From contig JAKSIB010000014.1 of NCBI GenBank assembly GCA_024399065.1, positions 28,390 through 92,389 of the forward strand: a DNA stretch of 64,000 nucleotides. The letters are read 5' to 3'. This document shows, one piece after another, positions 15,425-24,802 of the stretch. The notes under the pieces were generated by a model, which worked only from the letters and a program-made list of their open reading frames with translations, made no database searches and had not been told where the DNA came from. Made by a program: the position numbers and the translations under genes. Every line of letters begins with the position of its first letter. Position 1 is the stretch's first letter. This DNA is from Fibrobacter sp. (GTDB taxonomy: Bacteria > Fibrobacterota > Fibrobacteria > Fibrobacterales > Fibrobacteraceae).

Positions 15425-17914
15425 ATGAATCTTTTCAAAACCGCTTTCGCTGCCGCAACCGCTCTTGGTTTCGCTTCCGCAGCTTCTGCCGCTATTACCG
15501 TGAATTCCGCCGAAGGCTGGCTTGAATCCGCTTTCGTGGAATGGGCTCCTGTCAGTGGCGCCTCCAGCTATACCGTTCTTGCCGACGGCAAGGCTATCGA
15601 CAACCAGTTGATCCGTAACTACGGCTCCTATATGCGTGCCGATGTCCTTGGTCTCAAGGCTGGTTCCCATACCCTTCAGGTGAAGTCCGATAATGGTGAA
15701 GCTTCTGCAGAAAAGACTGTGACCGTCAAGGCTCACGATCGCTCCGGTTTTGGTTTCAGCAATGGCCGCGTTCCTGGCGCCTACAATACCGATGGTACTT
15801 TGAAGAGTGGTGCTGTGGTTGTTTATGTCACCGAAAATACCAAGAATAAGGTGACTATGGACGTGACCATGGATTCCAAGGGTACAAAGAAAACCTGCCT
15901 TAGCTTCCAGGGTATTTTGAACTGCATGAAGAAGGGTTACGAAACCCGTCCGGTGGACTTCCGCTTTATCGGTACCGTGACCGACTCTGATTCTCTCGTG
16001 GCTGGCGACATGGTCATTGAAACTGGTAGCTCCGAAAACTCCTACGTCACTGTGGAAGGCGTGGGTAACGACGCTACGGCCAATGGCTGGGGCATCCGTC
16101 TCAAGAGCGCCCAGAACGTGGAAGTCCGTAACATGGGCATTATGAACGTGAACAGCTCCGAAGGCGACAACATCGGCCTTCAGCAGAACAACCAGTACGT
16201 TTGGGTTCACAACAACGACATGTTCTACGGCGATGCCGGTTCCGACAAGGACCAGGTTAAGGGCGATGGTGCCTTGGACTGCAAGAAGTCTACTTACATT
16301 ACTTTCAGCTACAACCATTTCTGGGATAACGGCAAGTCCAATTTGCTGGGTCTTTCCGAAGGTACCACCGAAGGCTTGTACATCACTTATCATCACAACT
16401 GGTATGACCATTCCGATAGCCGTCATCCTCGCGTCCGCTTCTACAGCGCCCACGTTTACAACAACTACTACGATGGCAACGCCAAGTACGGTATCGGCTC
16501 CACCTTGGGCTCCTCTGTGTTCGCAGAAGCAAACTATTTCCGTAACTGCAAGTACCCCATGATGACCTCCATGCAGGGCTCCGATGTTTACGCCGGAACT
16601 GAAAAGCGTGATCCCACCAACTACGCAACTTTCAGTAAGGAAAACGGTGGTTCCATCAAGGCATTCAACAACTACATCGAGGGCGGAACCTTCATTCCTT
16701 ATGGCGCAAGCAAGTACACCTTGAAGGGTTCTGAAGTATCTGTTGGCTCCATCAATACCAAGCAGGATTTTGACGCCTACGTCATTACCAGCCGCAATCA
16801 GGAAATGCCTTCTACCGTAACGTCCTATGCTGGCGGAAACAAGCACAACAACTTTGACTTGAGCGGCTCCATGTACAAATACACTGCAGACGCTCCGGCC
16901 GATGCCAAGGCTAACGTTACCAAGTATGCGGGCCGCGTCCAGGGTGGCGATTTCAAGTGGACCTTTACTGCTGCCGACGATGAACTCTACGAAGTCAATC
17001 AGCCACTGAAGAACGCCTTGGTTGCCTACAAGACTTCCTTGAAGGCTGTGCAGGGCGAAGGCAGCATGGCTCCCATTGAAACTCCGGTAACTTCCAGTAG
17101 CTCTGTGGTTCCTGCAAGCTCCTCCAGCTCCGTGAACAACTCCTCCAGCTCCGTGAACAGTTCCTCCAGTGTTAAGCCTGCAAGCTCCAGTTCCGTTGGC
17201 GGCTCCGAAGGTGCAACCGGTTCCATCAAGGGCGACATCGTTCATAACTTCACCGAAGACGCTCTCTCCAGCGACGTATTTGACTTCATGGGAACTCTCT
17301 CCACCAGCAAGGGAACCGTGGACTACGCTGGCGAAACCCTTTCCCGCTGCCTCAAGATGGAATCCGCTACCAGCATCGATTTCACTCTGGAATCCGCTGG
17401 CAAGATGACCTTGGTATTCAACGATGGATTTACCGGTGCTGTGAAGATTGACGGCAACAAGGTTTCTGCAAGCAACGGCGTTGTTGAAGTGGAACTTGCC
17501 AAGGGTGCTCACTCCATTACCAAGGGCGATGTAGCGAACCTCTACCTGATCGTAATCAAGCTGGATGGAGCTGTGATTGAATCTTCCAGCAGCGAAGGTG
17601 GTGAAGGCGAAACCGAAGGCTCCGGTGAAGGCGAAACCGAAGGCTCCGGTGAAGGCGAAACCGAATCCTTTACCGCAACAGTTGCTGCCAATGCAAATCC
17701 GCTCTTCTACAATTCCCGCGAATGCCGCTTGGAAGTAAGTGGTGAAGTTCGTCGCCTCGACATCCTCCGCATGGATGGCCGCAAGGTCCGTGCTTTGCCT
17801 GCCCAGGGGGCTAATGGAATGACCTTTGACTTGAACGATGTTCAGCCGGGTGTCTATCTGGTGCGTGCCTTGGTAGGAAGCCAATTGCTGGTGCAGAAAA
17901 TCGTGAAGAAGTAA
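15425..17914 (+). CDS. Secreted multi-domain pectate lyase, family PL1
   Basis: 829 residues. Order: signal peptide (1-22, 'ASAASAA'); fibronectin-III-like domain (about 22-105); PL1 parallel beta-helix (about 110-430); Ser-rich linker (about 556-592); a beta-rich domain of unknown type (about 595-718); an acidic GEGETEGS repeat (725-748); and a C-terminal sorting-like domain (750-829; 'LDILRMDGRKVRALP', 'GVYLVRALVGSQLLVQKIV'). PL1 signatures are 'DGALDCKKSTYITFSYNHF' (Ca2+-site Asp), 'LLGLSEG', 'HHNWYDHSDSRHPRVRF' with Arg333 and Arg336 as candidate catalytic Arg. It should cleave polygalacturonate by beta-elimination outside the cell. ATG 15425 follows AGGGATGTTACT. Confidence 0.92.
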   Translation: MNLFKTAFAAATALGFASAASAAITVNSAEGWLESAFVEWAPVSGASSYTVLADGKAIDNQLIRNYGSYMRADVLGLKAGSHTLQVKSDNGEASAEKTVTVKAHDRSGFGFSNGRVPGAYNTDGTLKSGAVVVYVTENTKNKVTMDVTMDSKGTKKTCLSFQGILNCMKKGYETRPVDFRFIGTVTDSDSLVAGDMVIETGSSENSYVTVEGVGNDATANGWGIRLKSAQNVEVRNMGIMNVNSSEGDNIGLQQNNQYVWVHNNDMFYGDAGSDKDQVKGDGALDCKKSTYITFSYNHFWDNGKSNLLGLSEGTTEGLYITYHHNWYDHSDSRHPRVRFYSAHVYNNYYDGNAKYGIGSTLGSSVFAEANYFRNCKYPMMTSMQGSDVYAGTEKRDPTNYATFSKENGGSIKAFNNYIEGGTFIPYGASKYTLKGSEVSVGSINTKQDFDAYVITSRNQEMPSTVTSYAGGNKHNNFDLSGSMYKYTADAPADAKANVTKYAGRVQGGDFKWTFTAADDELYEVNQPLKNALVAYKTSLKAVQGEGSMAPIETPVTSSSSVVPASSSSSVNNSSSSVNSSSSVKPASSSSVGGSEGATGSIKGDIVHNFTEDALSSDVFDFMGTLSTSKGTVDYAGETLSRCLKMESATSIDFTLESAGKMTLVFNDGFTGAVKIDGNKVSASNGVVEVELAKGAHSITKGDVANLYLIVIKLDGAVIESSSSEGGEGETEGSGEGETEGSGEGETESFTATVAANANPLFYNSRECRLEVSGEVRRLDILRMDGRKVRALPAQGANGMTFDLNDVQPGVYLVRALVGSQLLVQKIVKK
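17600..17668 (+). repeat. 24-bp tandem repeat inside the pectate lyase gene
   Basis: GGTGAAGGCGAAACCGAAGG plus CTCC occurs twice exactly and a third time for its first 21 bases, coding GEGETEGS. The identity at DNA level implies recent slippage or recombination. Confidence 0.9.
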
Positions 17915-17935
17915 TTCTTGTATACAGAACTTTTC

Positions 17936-17971
17936 AAAGAGATTTCCGAACGTCGGAAGTCTCTTTTTTTT
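17936..17971 (+). terminator. Intrinsic terminator of the pectate lyase gene
   Basis: AAAGAGA-TTCCGA / TCGGAA-TCTCTT stem with ACG loop followed by eight T. Confidence 0.9.
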
Positions 17972-18128
17972 ACGTGTAAAACTCTATTTTCAAAATGGCG
18001 AAATTTTTTCAAAAAAACAAGTTTTCCAAATAATTACACTCCGTATAAGAAAGCAATTCTATTTTTGCGCTGGGTATTTTGGGAATAATTCCACTGGGAT
18101 TGGAATAAACCTATAATGAGGATGTAAA

Positions 18129-20819
18129 ATGAAGAAAATTGTCGCTGCCGCTCTTCTCGCCGCTGCAACATCTGCAATGGCATTGAGTGCAAGCCGTGTT
18201 GGTCCTGTGAGCACCTATGGTCCGCTCAAGGCTAACGGTGGTAAACTGTCTGGCACTTGCCCCCAGTATGCAAATTCTGCTGTTCAGGTGAAGGGTATGA
18301 GCCTTTTCTGGAGTTCTGCAGCAGATAGCTCTACGAACTTCTACACTGAAAAGGCCTTGAACCGCATGGTTTCTGAAATGGGTATCGAAGTGGTCCGTTT
18401 CGCTATGGGTGTCAAGAGTGATTTCGATAAGGGTCGTGGCTATATCACTGGCGGTGAAGATCTTCAGAAGGCATACTTGAAGAACATGGTTTCCGCAGCA
18501 GTGGACAACGATATTTATATCATCATTGACTGGCATATTGAAAGCGGTACCGGTTATACCAGCGACGCAGTCAAGTTCTTTGAATATGCAGCTCAGCAGT
18601 ATGGTAAGTATCACAACGTGATTTTCGAAGTATGGAACGAACCTGTCGGTGCCGATATGGGTACTGTCGCTTCTCACGCAAACTCCGTAATCTCTGCAAT
18701 CCGTAAGTATTCCGACAACCTGGTCCTTATCGGTAGCCCGGAATGGTCCAGCCATCCGGAACAGTGCGCAACAGCAAGCATTTCTGACCCCAAGAGGAAC
18801 TACGCTTGTACCTTGCATTTCTATGCAGCAACTCATGGCGTTGGCAATGGTGGCTACAACAGCCGTGCCGAAGAAGCTATGAGCAAGGGCGTTCCCGTTT
18901 TCGCTTCCGAATGGGGAACCGTTTCTGCTGATGGTAACGGCGGTGCAAACCAGTCTGCAAGCGATGCTTGGAACTCCTGGATGAACACCAACAAGGTTTC
19001 CTGGGCTAACTGGTCTGCTTCTGCAATGAACGAAGGTTCTGCTGCTTTCAAGAACCTCGCTTTTGATAACGGTTTGACTTTTACAACCTCTGGTAACATC
19101 GTTAAGGGTTACTTGTCTGGTTCCCACAACTATTCTGATTGCGGCCTCGGCAATGGTGGCTCTTCCGGTGGTAACGGCGGCTTCTCTACTGGTGTCGCTA
19201 ATGGTGCTGCCACTGACATCATCGATGACTTGGAAGACGGTGACCGTTTTGCATATACCGGTGGTTGGTGGTCTGCATTTGCTGACTCCGATGACAATAC
19301 CGACGGTCTCGGCAAGACTTCCATTTCCAACGGTAAGTTTACCAATGATTTCGGTAAGGATGTCTACGACGTTCTCTTGCCCACAAAGAGCGGTGACAAG
19401 AATACTTCCAAGTACATGGCCGGTATCGAAGGCATCAAGCTTTCTCAGGGTGCTTACCAGTACGCTCCGTATGTCGCTATCGGCTTGAACCTGAAGCGTG
19501 ACACCACTATTATTGATTTGAGCAAGTGCAATGCCATTAGCTATAAGTTCAAGGGCGCAGCTCATAACTTCCGCGTTGAAACTTCTCTCGTGACCAACTG
19601 GAACTTCCATCACGTTGCCAAGGATGGCTCTGCTGAATGGAAGGAAGTGGAACTTACTTGGGACCAGTTCAACCAGGAAGACTGGGGCGATAAGGCTAAC
19701 CACTTTAACCTCAAGAGCGGTATGAACAAGGTTCAGCGCTTTGCTTGGGAAGTTAAGGGAGCTCTTGATGTTCCCGATAACATGAACCAGCCGAAGTACA
19801 ACTACCTCTATGTGGACGATGTCCGTTGCGACGGTGTTACCGTTTCTGCTATTGCAGGTGGTTCTTCTACTCCGGTTGCTAAGTCCAGCTCTTCTATCGC
19901 AGCTCCGAAGTCCTCCTCTTCTATGCAGGTTGCTGTGACTTCTTCTTCTTCTGTTCAGCAGGTTCTCGGCCCCGCCGTTCTTATTGATGACGTGGAAGAT
20001 GGTGACGAAGTTTTGAAGACCGGCGGTACCTGGTATGCTTATAATGATAAGGAAAATGGTGGTTTGTCCTCCATTACCAATACCTACGATGCAACTCTTC
20101 CGGGCTATGTGGTGAACTTCCTTGGTTCTAAGGACCCGACCAATGGTACTCAGGGCTTTGTTGGTATCGAAGGCATTGTCTGGAATCAGGGTACCTATAA
20201 GGAAGCTCCCTTTGTTGCTCTTGGCCTTAACACCATGGCTGACACTACCAAGGGTCTTGACTTGAGCACTTGCTCCGGTATTTCTTACCGCTATAAGGGT
20301 AACGCTCACATCTTCAAGATTCAGGATGGTCAGGTTAAGGACTATGCTTACCATCAGGCCAAGCAGGTTACTGAATCTGGCTGGACTACAGTTGAACTTA
20401 CCTGGGATGAAATCTATCAGCCTGCTTGGGGTGAAGAAGTTGAATTGAACAAGGCTGGCATCAAGAAGATGTCTTGGGAAGTCGTTGGTTACAAGGGCTT
20501 TGACTATCAGCCGGATCTTCCGTACCTCTATGTTGACGACGTGACTTGCTTCGTTCAGTCCGCTGGCATCAAGACTGTTGCTGCAAAGAGCTCCATCAAG
20601 CTCAGTGTCCAGAACGGCATGCTGAATGTTGTCGTTGCAAAGTCTGGCAAGGCTCGCGTCCAAGTCTTCGACATGATGGGTCACGTTGTGGCTAATGTCT
20701 CCGAAAACTTGAATGCTGGTGCAAACCAGATTGCTCTGCCGGCTCTCTCCAGTGGCAACTACATGGTTCGCGTCATGAGCGGTAGCGAAGCTAAGACTGC
20801 TCGCATCACCCTCCGCTAA
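18129..20819 (+). CDS. Secreted GH5 endoglucanase with two CBM11-like domains
   Basis: 896 residues. Signal peptide 1-19 ('AAATSAMALSAS'). GH5 TIM barrel about 40-340: 'VKGMSLFWSS', 'VVRFAMGVK', 'IIIDWHIESG', acid/base Glu171 in 'FEVWNEPVG', 'HFYAATHG' and nucleophile Glu261 in 'VFASEWGTVS'. A Gly-rich linker leads to a first CBM11-like domain (about 357-575; 'IIDDLEDGDRFAYTGGWW', 'YNYLYVDDVRCDGV'), a Ser linker (580-612) and a second copy (about 617-815; 'LIDDVEDGDEVLKTGGTW', 'LPYLYVDDVTC'). The tail (825-896) is a sorting-like domain ('VQVFDMMGHVVANV', 'SGNYMVRVMSG'). It probably cuts beta-1,4- or mixed-linkage glucans. SD AGGATGTAAA precedes the ATG. Confidence 0.93.
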   Translation: MKKIVAAALLAAATSAMALSASRVGPVSTYGPLKANGGKLSGTCPQYANSAVQVKGMSLFWSSAADSSTNFYTEKALNRMVSEMGIEVVRFAMGVKSDFDKGRGYITGGEDLQKAYLKNMVSAAVDNDIYIIIDWHIESGTGYTSDAVKFFEYAAQQYGKYHNVIFEVWNEPVGADMGTVASHANSVISAIRKYSDNLVLIGSPEWSSHPEQCATASISDPKRNYACTLHFYAATHGVGNGGYNSRAEEAMSKGVPVFASEWGTVSADGNGGANQSASDAWNSWMNTNKVSWANWSASAMNEGSAAFKNLAFDNGLTFTTSGNIVKGYLSGSHNYSDCGLGNGGSSGGNGGFSTGVANGAATDIIDDLEDGDRFAYTGGWWSAFADSDDNTDGLGKTSISNGKFTNDFGKDVYDVLLPTKSGDKNTSKYMAGIEGIKLSQGAYQYAPYVAIGLNLKRDTTIIDLSKCNAISYKFKGAAHNFRVETSLVTNWNFHHVAKDGSAEWKEVELTWDQFNQEDWGDKANHFNLKSGMNKVQRFAWEVKGALDVPDNMNQPKYNYLYVDDVRCDGVTVSAIAGGSSTPVAKSSSSIAAPKSSSSMQVAVTSSSSVQQVLGPAVLIDDVEDGDEVLKTGGTWYAYNDKENGGLSSITNTYDATLPGYVVNFLGSKDPTNGTQGFVGIEGIVWNQGTYKEAPFVALGLNTMADTTKGLDLSTCSGISYRYKGNAHIFKIQDGQVKDYAYHQAKQVTESGWTTVELTWDEIYQPAWGEEVELNKAGIKKMSWEVVGYKGFDYQPDLPYLYVDDVTCFVQSAGIKTVAAKSSIKLSVQNGMLNVVVAKSGKARVQVFDMMGHVVANVSENLNAGANQIALPALSSGNYMVRVMSGSEAKTARITLR

Positions 20820-20849
20820 TTCACGGAAAATAGCACAAAAGTGTTGAAA

Positions 20850-20880
20850 GGGCCTCCGGTTTCCGGAGGTTCTTTTTTTG
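20850..20880 (+). terminator. Intrinsic terminator of the GH5 gene
   Basis: CCTCCGG TTT CCGGAGG stem followed by TTCTTTTTTT. Confidence 0.92.
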
Positions 20881-20901
20881 CGAAAAAGGCGCGAATTGCG
20901 T

Positions 20902-20936
20902 TAAAAAAAAGCCCCGCGATTATCGCGGGACTTTTT
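20902..20936 (-). terminator. Intrinsic terminator of tgt
   Basis: CCCGCGA TTA TCGCGGG stem; on the minus strand it is followed by GCTTTTTTTT. The plus strand also has a T run, so it may act both ways. Confidence 0.88.
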
Positions 20937-20964
20937 CTTAATGGTTTATCGCGGGGCGCTGCGC

Positions 20965-22181
<1,217 letters not shown>

Positions 22182-22317
22182 AAACTTTGTAAACTTTTGG
22201 CCGTTGTCAATTTGTCCATAGAGATTGAATTTGTATGTGTTCTTTCATATTGGAATATGGGTAATTTATAGGTGGGATGGTCTGCGTGGTGCAGCTTTCC
22301 CGTGTATGGAGTGATGC

Positions 22318-24606
22318 ATGAAAAACATGTTCAAGCGCTGTCTTGGGTTGACAGCAGCATTTGGTCTTGGCGTAAGTGCCCTGGCATATAACCCGATTTC
22401 TACCTATCATTACCTGGCTGACCCTGGTGCAGCCGCCGATGATGAATACTTTTACATCATTACGGACTCCGATGACCCGGCTCCGTACAATTCTAACGGT
22501 TATAAGATTTATGCCCTTTACGGCTTCCGCAGTAAGGACATGCAGAACTGGACTGACTTCGGTATCATCTATGATGCCCGTCAGATCAGCGGTATTAACG
22601 ATATTTGGGCATCCGGCATTGCCGCAGATCCCAAGACTGGTAAGCTCTACATCGTGTTCCCCGATGGCGGTGGCGGCGGTATTGGTTACATCAAGGCCGA
22701 TAGCATTGCCGGCCCGTGGTCCAACGCTGTAGGCCAGGGTAAGGATAAACTTGTTGGTGGTCGTGGCATTATCGGTTGCGATGGCGTTTCCTGGTGCTTT
22801 GACCCGGGTATCTTCATCGATGACGATGGTACTACCTATGTGACATGGGGTGGTGGCGAAAGCACTAGCCGCCCCAATACAGATAACTTTGACGTTGTGA
22901 AGCTGAATGATGCCAAGGACGCTCCGGTTGGTACAGGTTCTCATGTGAAGGTGAACGGCCTTTCTACTCGTAAGATGTTGGAAGCTTCCTACATCCATAA
23001 GCACAAGGGTACCTACTATTTCTCCTACAGTACCGGTTGGCAGCAGGGCGCACCTACCATTGACTATGGTATGGGTTCTAGCCCTATGGGCCCCTTTACT
23101 TGGAAGGGCACCATCCTTGGTGACCCCAGCATGAATGGCAGAAGCATTAACGGTAACAACAACCATCACGGTATTGCCGAATTTAAGGGCCATTCCTACG
23201 TTGTTTATCATGACCGTCGTATTGCCAAGGGCCACGATGGCTTGGAAATCATCCCGGCTGATGACGGCATGGCAAAGCCGAACGAAGGTTACCATCGTAG
23301 CGTTTCCGTGGACGAAATGTTCTACAATGCCGATGGTACCATCAAGCAGGTGGTTTGCACCAACGAAGGTCCGGAACAGATCGAAAACTTCGACCCGTAC
23401 GATTGGTATCCGGCTCTTACCAGTTCTAAGCAGAGAGGCGTTCGTAGCCGTTCTCTCTGGTCTCCTGGTAAGGTTTCTGGTAGCCTCTTGCTGCCTCTTT
23501 CCACCAAGGAATCCTGGATCCGCGTTTCTGGCGTAGATTTCGGTACTGGTGCAACTGGTTTTGTTGTAGAAGCTGGTAGTGCTGCCAATGGCAACAAGAT
23601 TGAAATCCGCAAGGGTTCTGCAACCGGTACCTTGGCTGGTACTTGCGAACTTAAGAATACTGGTTCTAAGACCTCCTATGCAGAAAACAAGTGCGAAGTC
23701 ACAGGTCTTTCTGGCATTGTTGATCAGTTGTTCATGGTGTTCAAGGGTTCTCAGGACTCTACCATGGCCATCAAGGCATGGGGCTTCGAAGGCAGTGGTA
23801 CCACTCCTCCGGAACCGCAGAAGCCGTTTGGTGGCAAGGCATGGGCTATTCCGGGTAAGATCGAAATGGAAAACTTCGATGTTCCGGGTGTAGGCCGTGG
23901 CGGCGATCTGAAGTCTTTCGAAGATAACGATGCTGAAAACCATGGTGATAGCGATTATCGTAAGGATGACGCTCCGTCTGTTGATCTTTACAAGAAGTCC
24001 AACAACCGCGTTGTCGTAGGCTACATCCAGAAGGATGAATGGCTGGAATACACCGTGAACGTAGCAAAGTCTGGCGACTACACCATGTTTGCTGCTGTAG
24101 CTTCCGATGGTGGCTCCTCCTTCAAGCTTTCTATGGATGGCAAGGACATCACCGAAGACGTGAAGGTTCCTGCAGCAAAGAAGGCTGAAGGCGAAGAACA
24201 GAACTTTGATGACTACAACAAGGTTCAGGCCAATGTGAAGCTGGAAGCTGGTGAACATATCCTCCGCTTCACCGCAACTGCTGACTGGTTCGATATCGAC
24301 TACATCAACTTCGTTTCCGGTTCTGGTGCTGATGATGATCAGCCGCTTCCGGGTGATTCCACCGTGGTTCCGGGCGATACTACCGCTCCGGCAGACACTT
24401 CCCAGGCTATTGCGGGCTCTCTCCGCCTGGATATGAGCTCTGCAGCCATGTACGACGTGTTCGGCCTCAATGGTCAGAAGTTGGCTTCCTTCCGTGCAAA
24501 CAGCTTTGCTGAAGCTCGTGACATGTGGAAGTCCTCTTCCAAGGGCGCTCAGGGCGTTAGCCTGATCCGCAACCGCAGCACCGGCGTTATCAAGAAAATC
24601 CACTAA
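22318..24606 (+). CDS. Secreted GH43 enzyme with two CBM6-like domains (first paralogue)
   Basis: 762 residues. Signal peptide 1-23 ('LGVSALA'). Five-blade GH43 domain about 24-330 with the three acidic residues: Asp35 in 'HYLADPGAA', Asp162 in 'CFDPGIFIDDDG' and Glu222 in 'MLEASYIHKH'. A first CBM6-like domain (about 377-491; 'NKIEIRKGSATGTLAGTC') and a second, classical CBM6 (about 511-666; 'GKIEMENFD', 'EWLEYTVNVAKSGDY', 'DWFDIDYINFV') follow. The tail after an acidic, Pro-rich linker ends in a basic stretch rather than the usual sorting motif. Likely an arabinofuranosidase or xylosidase acting on arabinoxylan. The ATG at 22318 is preferred over ATG 22314 because GGAG lies six bases before it. 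Confidence 0.92.
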   Translation: MKNMFKRCLGLTAAFGLGVSALAYNPISTYHYLADPGAAADDEYFYIITDSDDPAPYNSNGYKIYALYGFRSKDMQNWTDFGIIYDARQISGINDIWASGIAADPKTGKLYIVFPDGGGGGIGYIKADSIAGPWSNAVGQGKDKLVGGRGIIGCDGVSWCFDPGIFIDDDGTTYVTWGGGESTSRPNTDNFDVVKLNDAKDAPVGTGSHVKVNGLSTRKMLEASYIHKHKGTYYFSYSTGWQQGAPTIDYGMGSSPMGPFTWKGTILGDPSMNGRSINGNNNHHGIAEFKGHSYVVYHDRRIAKGHDGLEIIPADDGMAKPNEGYHRSVSVDEMFYNADGTIKQVVCTNEGPEQIENFDPYDWYPALTSSKQRGVRSRSLWSPGKVSGSLLLPLSTKESWIRVSGVDFGTGATGFVVEAGSAANGNKIEIRKGSATGTLAGTCELKNTGSKTSYAENKCEVTGLSGIVDQLFMVFKGSQDSTMAIKAWGFEGSGTTPPEPQKPFGGKAWAIPGKIEMENFDVPGVGRGGDLKSFEDNDAENHGDSDYRKDDAPSVDLYKKSNNRVVVGYIQKDEWLEYTVNVAKSGDYTMFAAVASDGGSSFKLSMDGKDITEDVKVPAAKKAEGEEQNFDDYNKVQANVKLEAGEHILRFTATADWFDIDYINFVSGSGADDDQPLPGDSTVVPGDTTAPADTSQAIAGSLRLDMSSAAMYDVFGLNGQKLASFRANSFAEARDMWKSSSKGAQGVSLIRNRSTGVIKKIH

Positions 24607-24802
24607 AAATCGTTAAAAACGGCGATTTTAGCCAAATTTTGGCTCCTGGGCCCATGCGACTCGGGAGCATTTCGTGCTTCCTATGGATAAAATGTCCATA
24701 AATGGTTGTTTGCTTAGTTCACTTTGGAATAATTATGGATTTAATTTAAAGATTAAGGGATTGGGTGGGGGATATTTTATATCCAAAAACTTCGGAGTGT
24801 GT

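Noticed and set aside
18112..18117. Perfect TATAAT just before the GH5 gene
   Set aside because: It ends 11 bp before the ATG, so transcription would start about five bases from the start codon and lose the SD; no -35 box at 16-18 bp.
24674..24802. Upstream in-frame start for the second GH43 gene
   Set aside because: It would put 43 non-hydrophobic residues before a normal signal peptide; ATG 24803 has a GGAG site.
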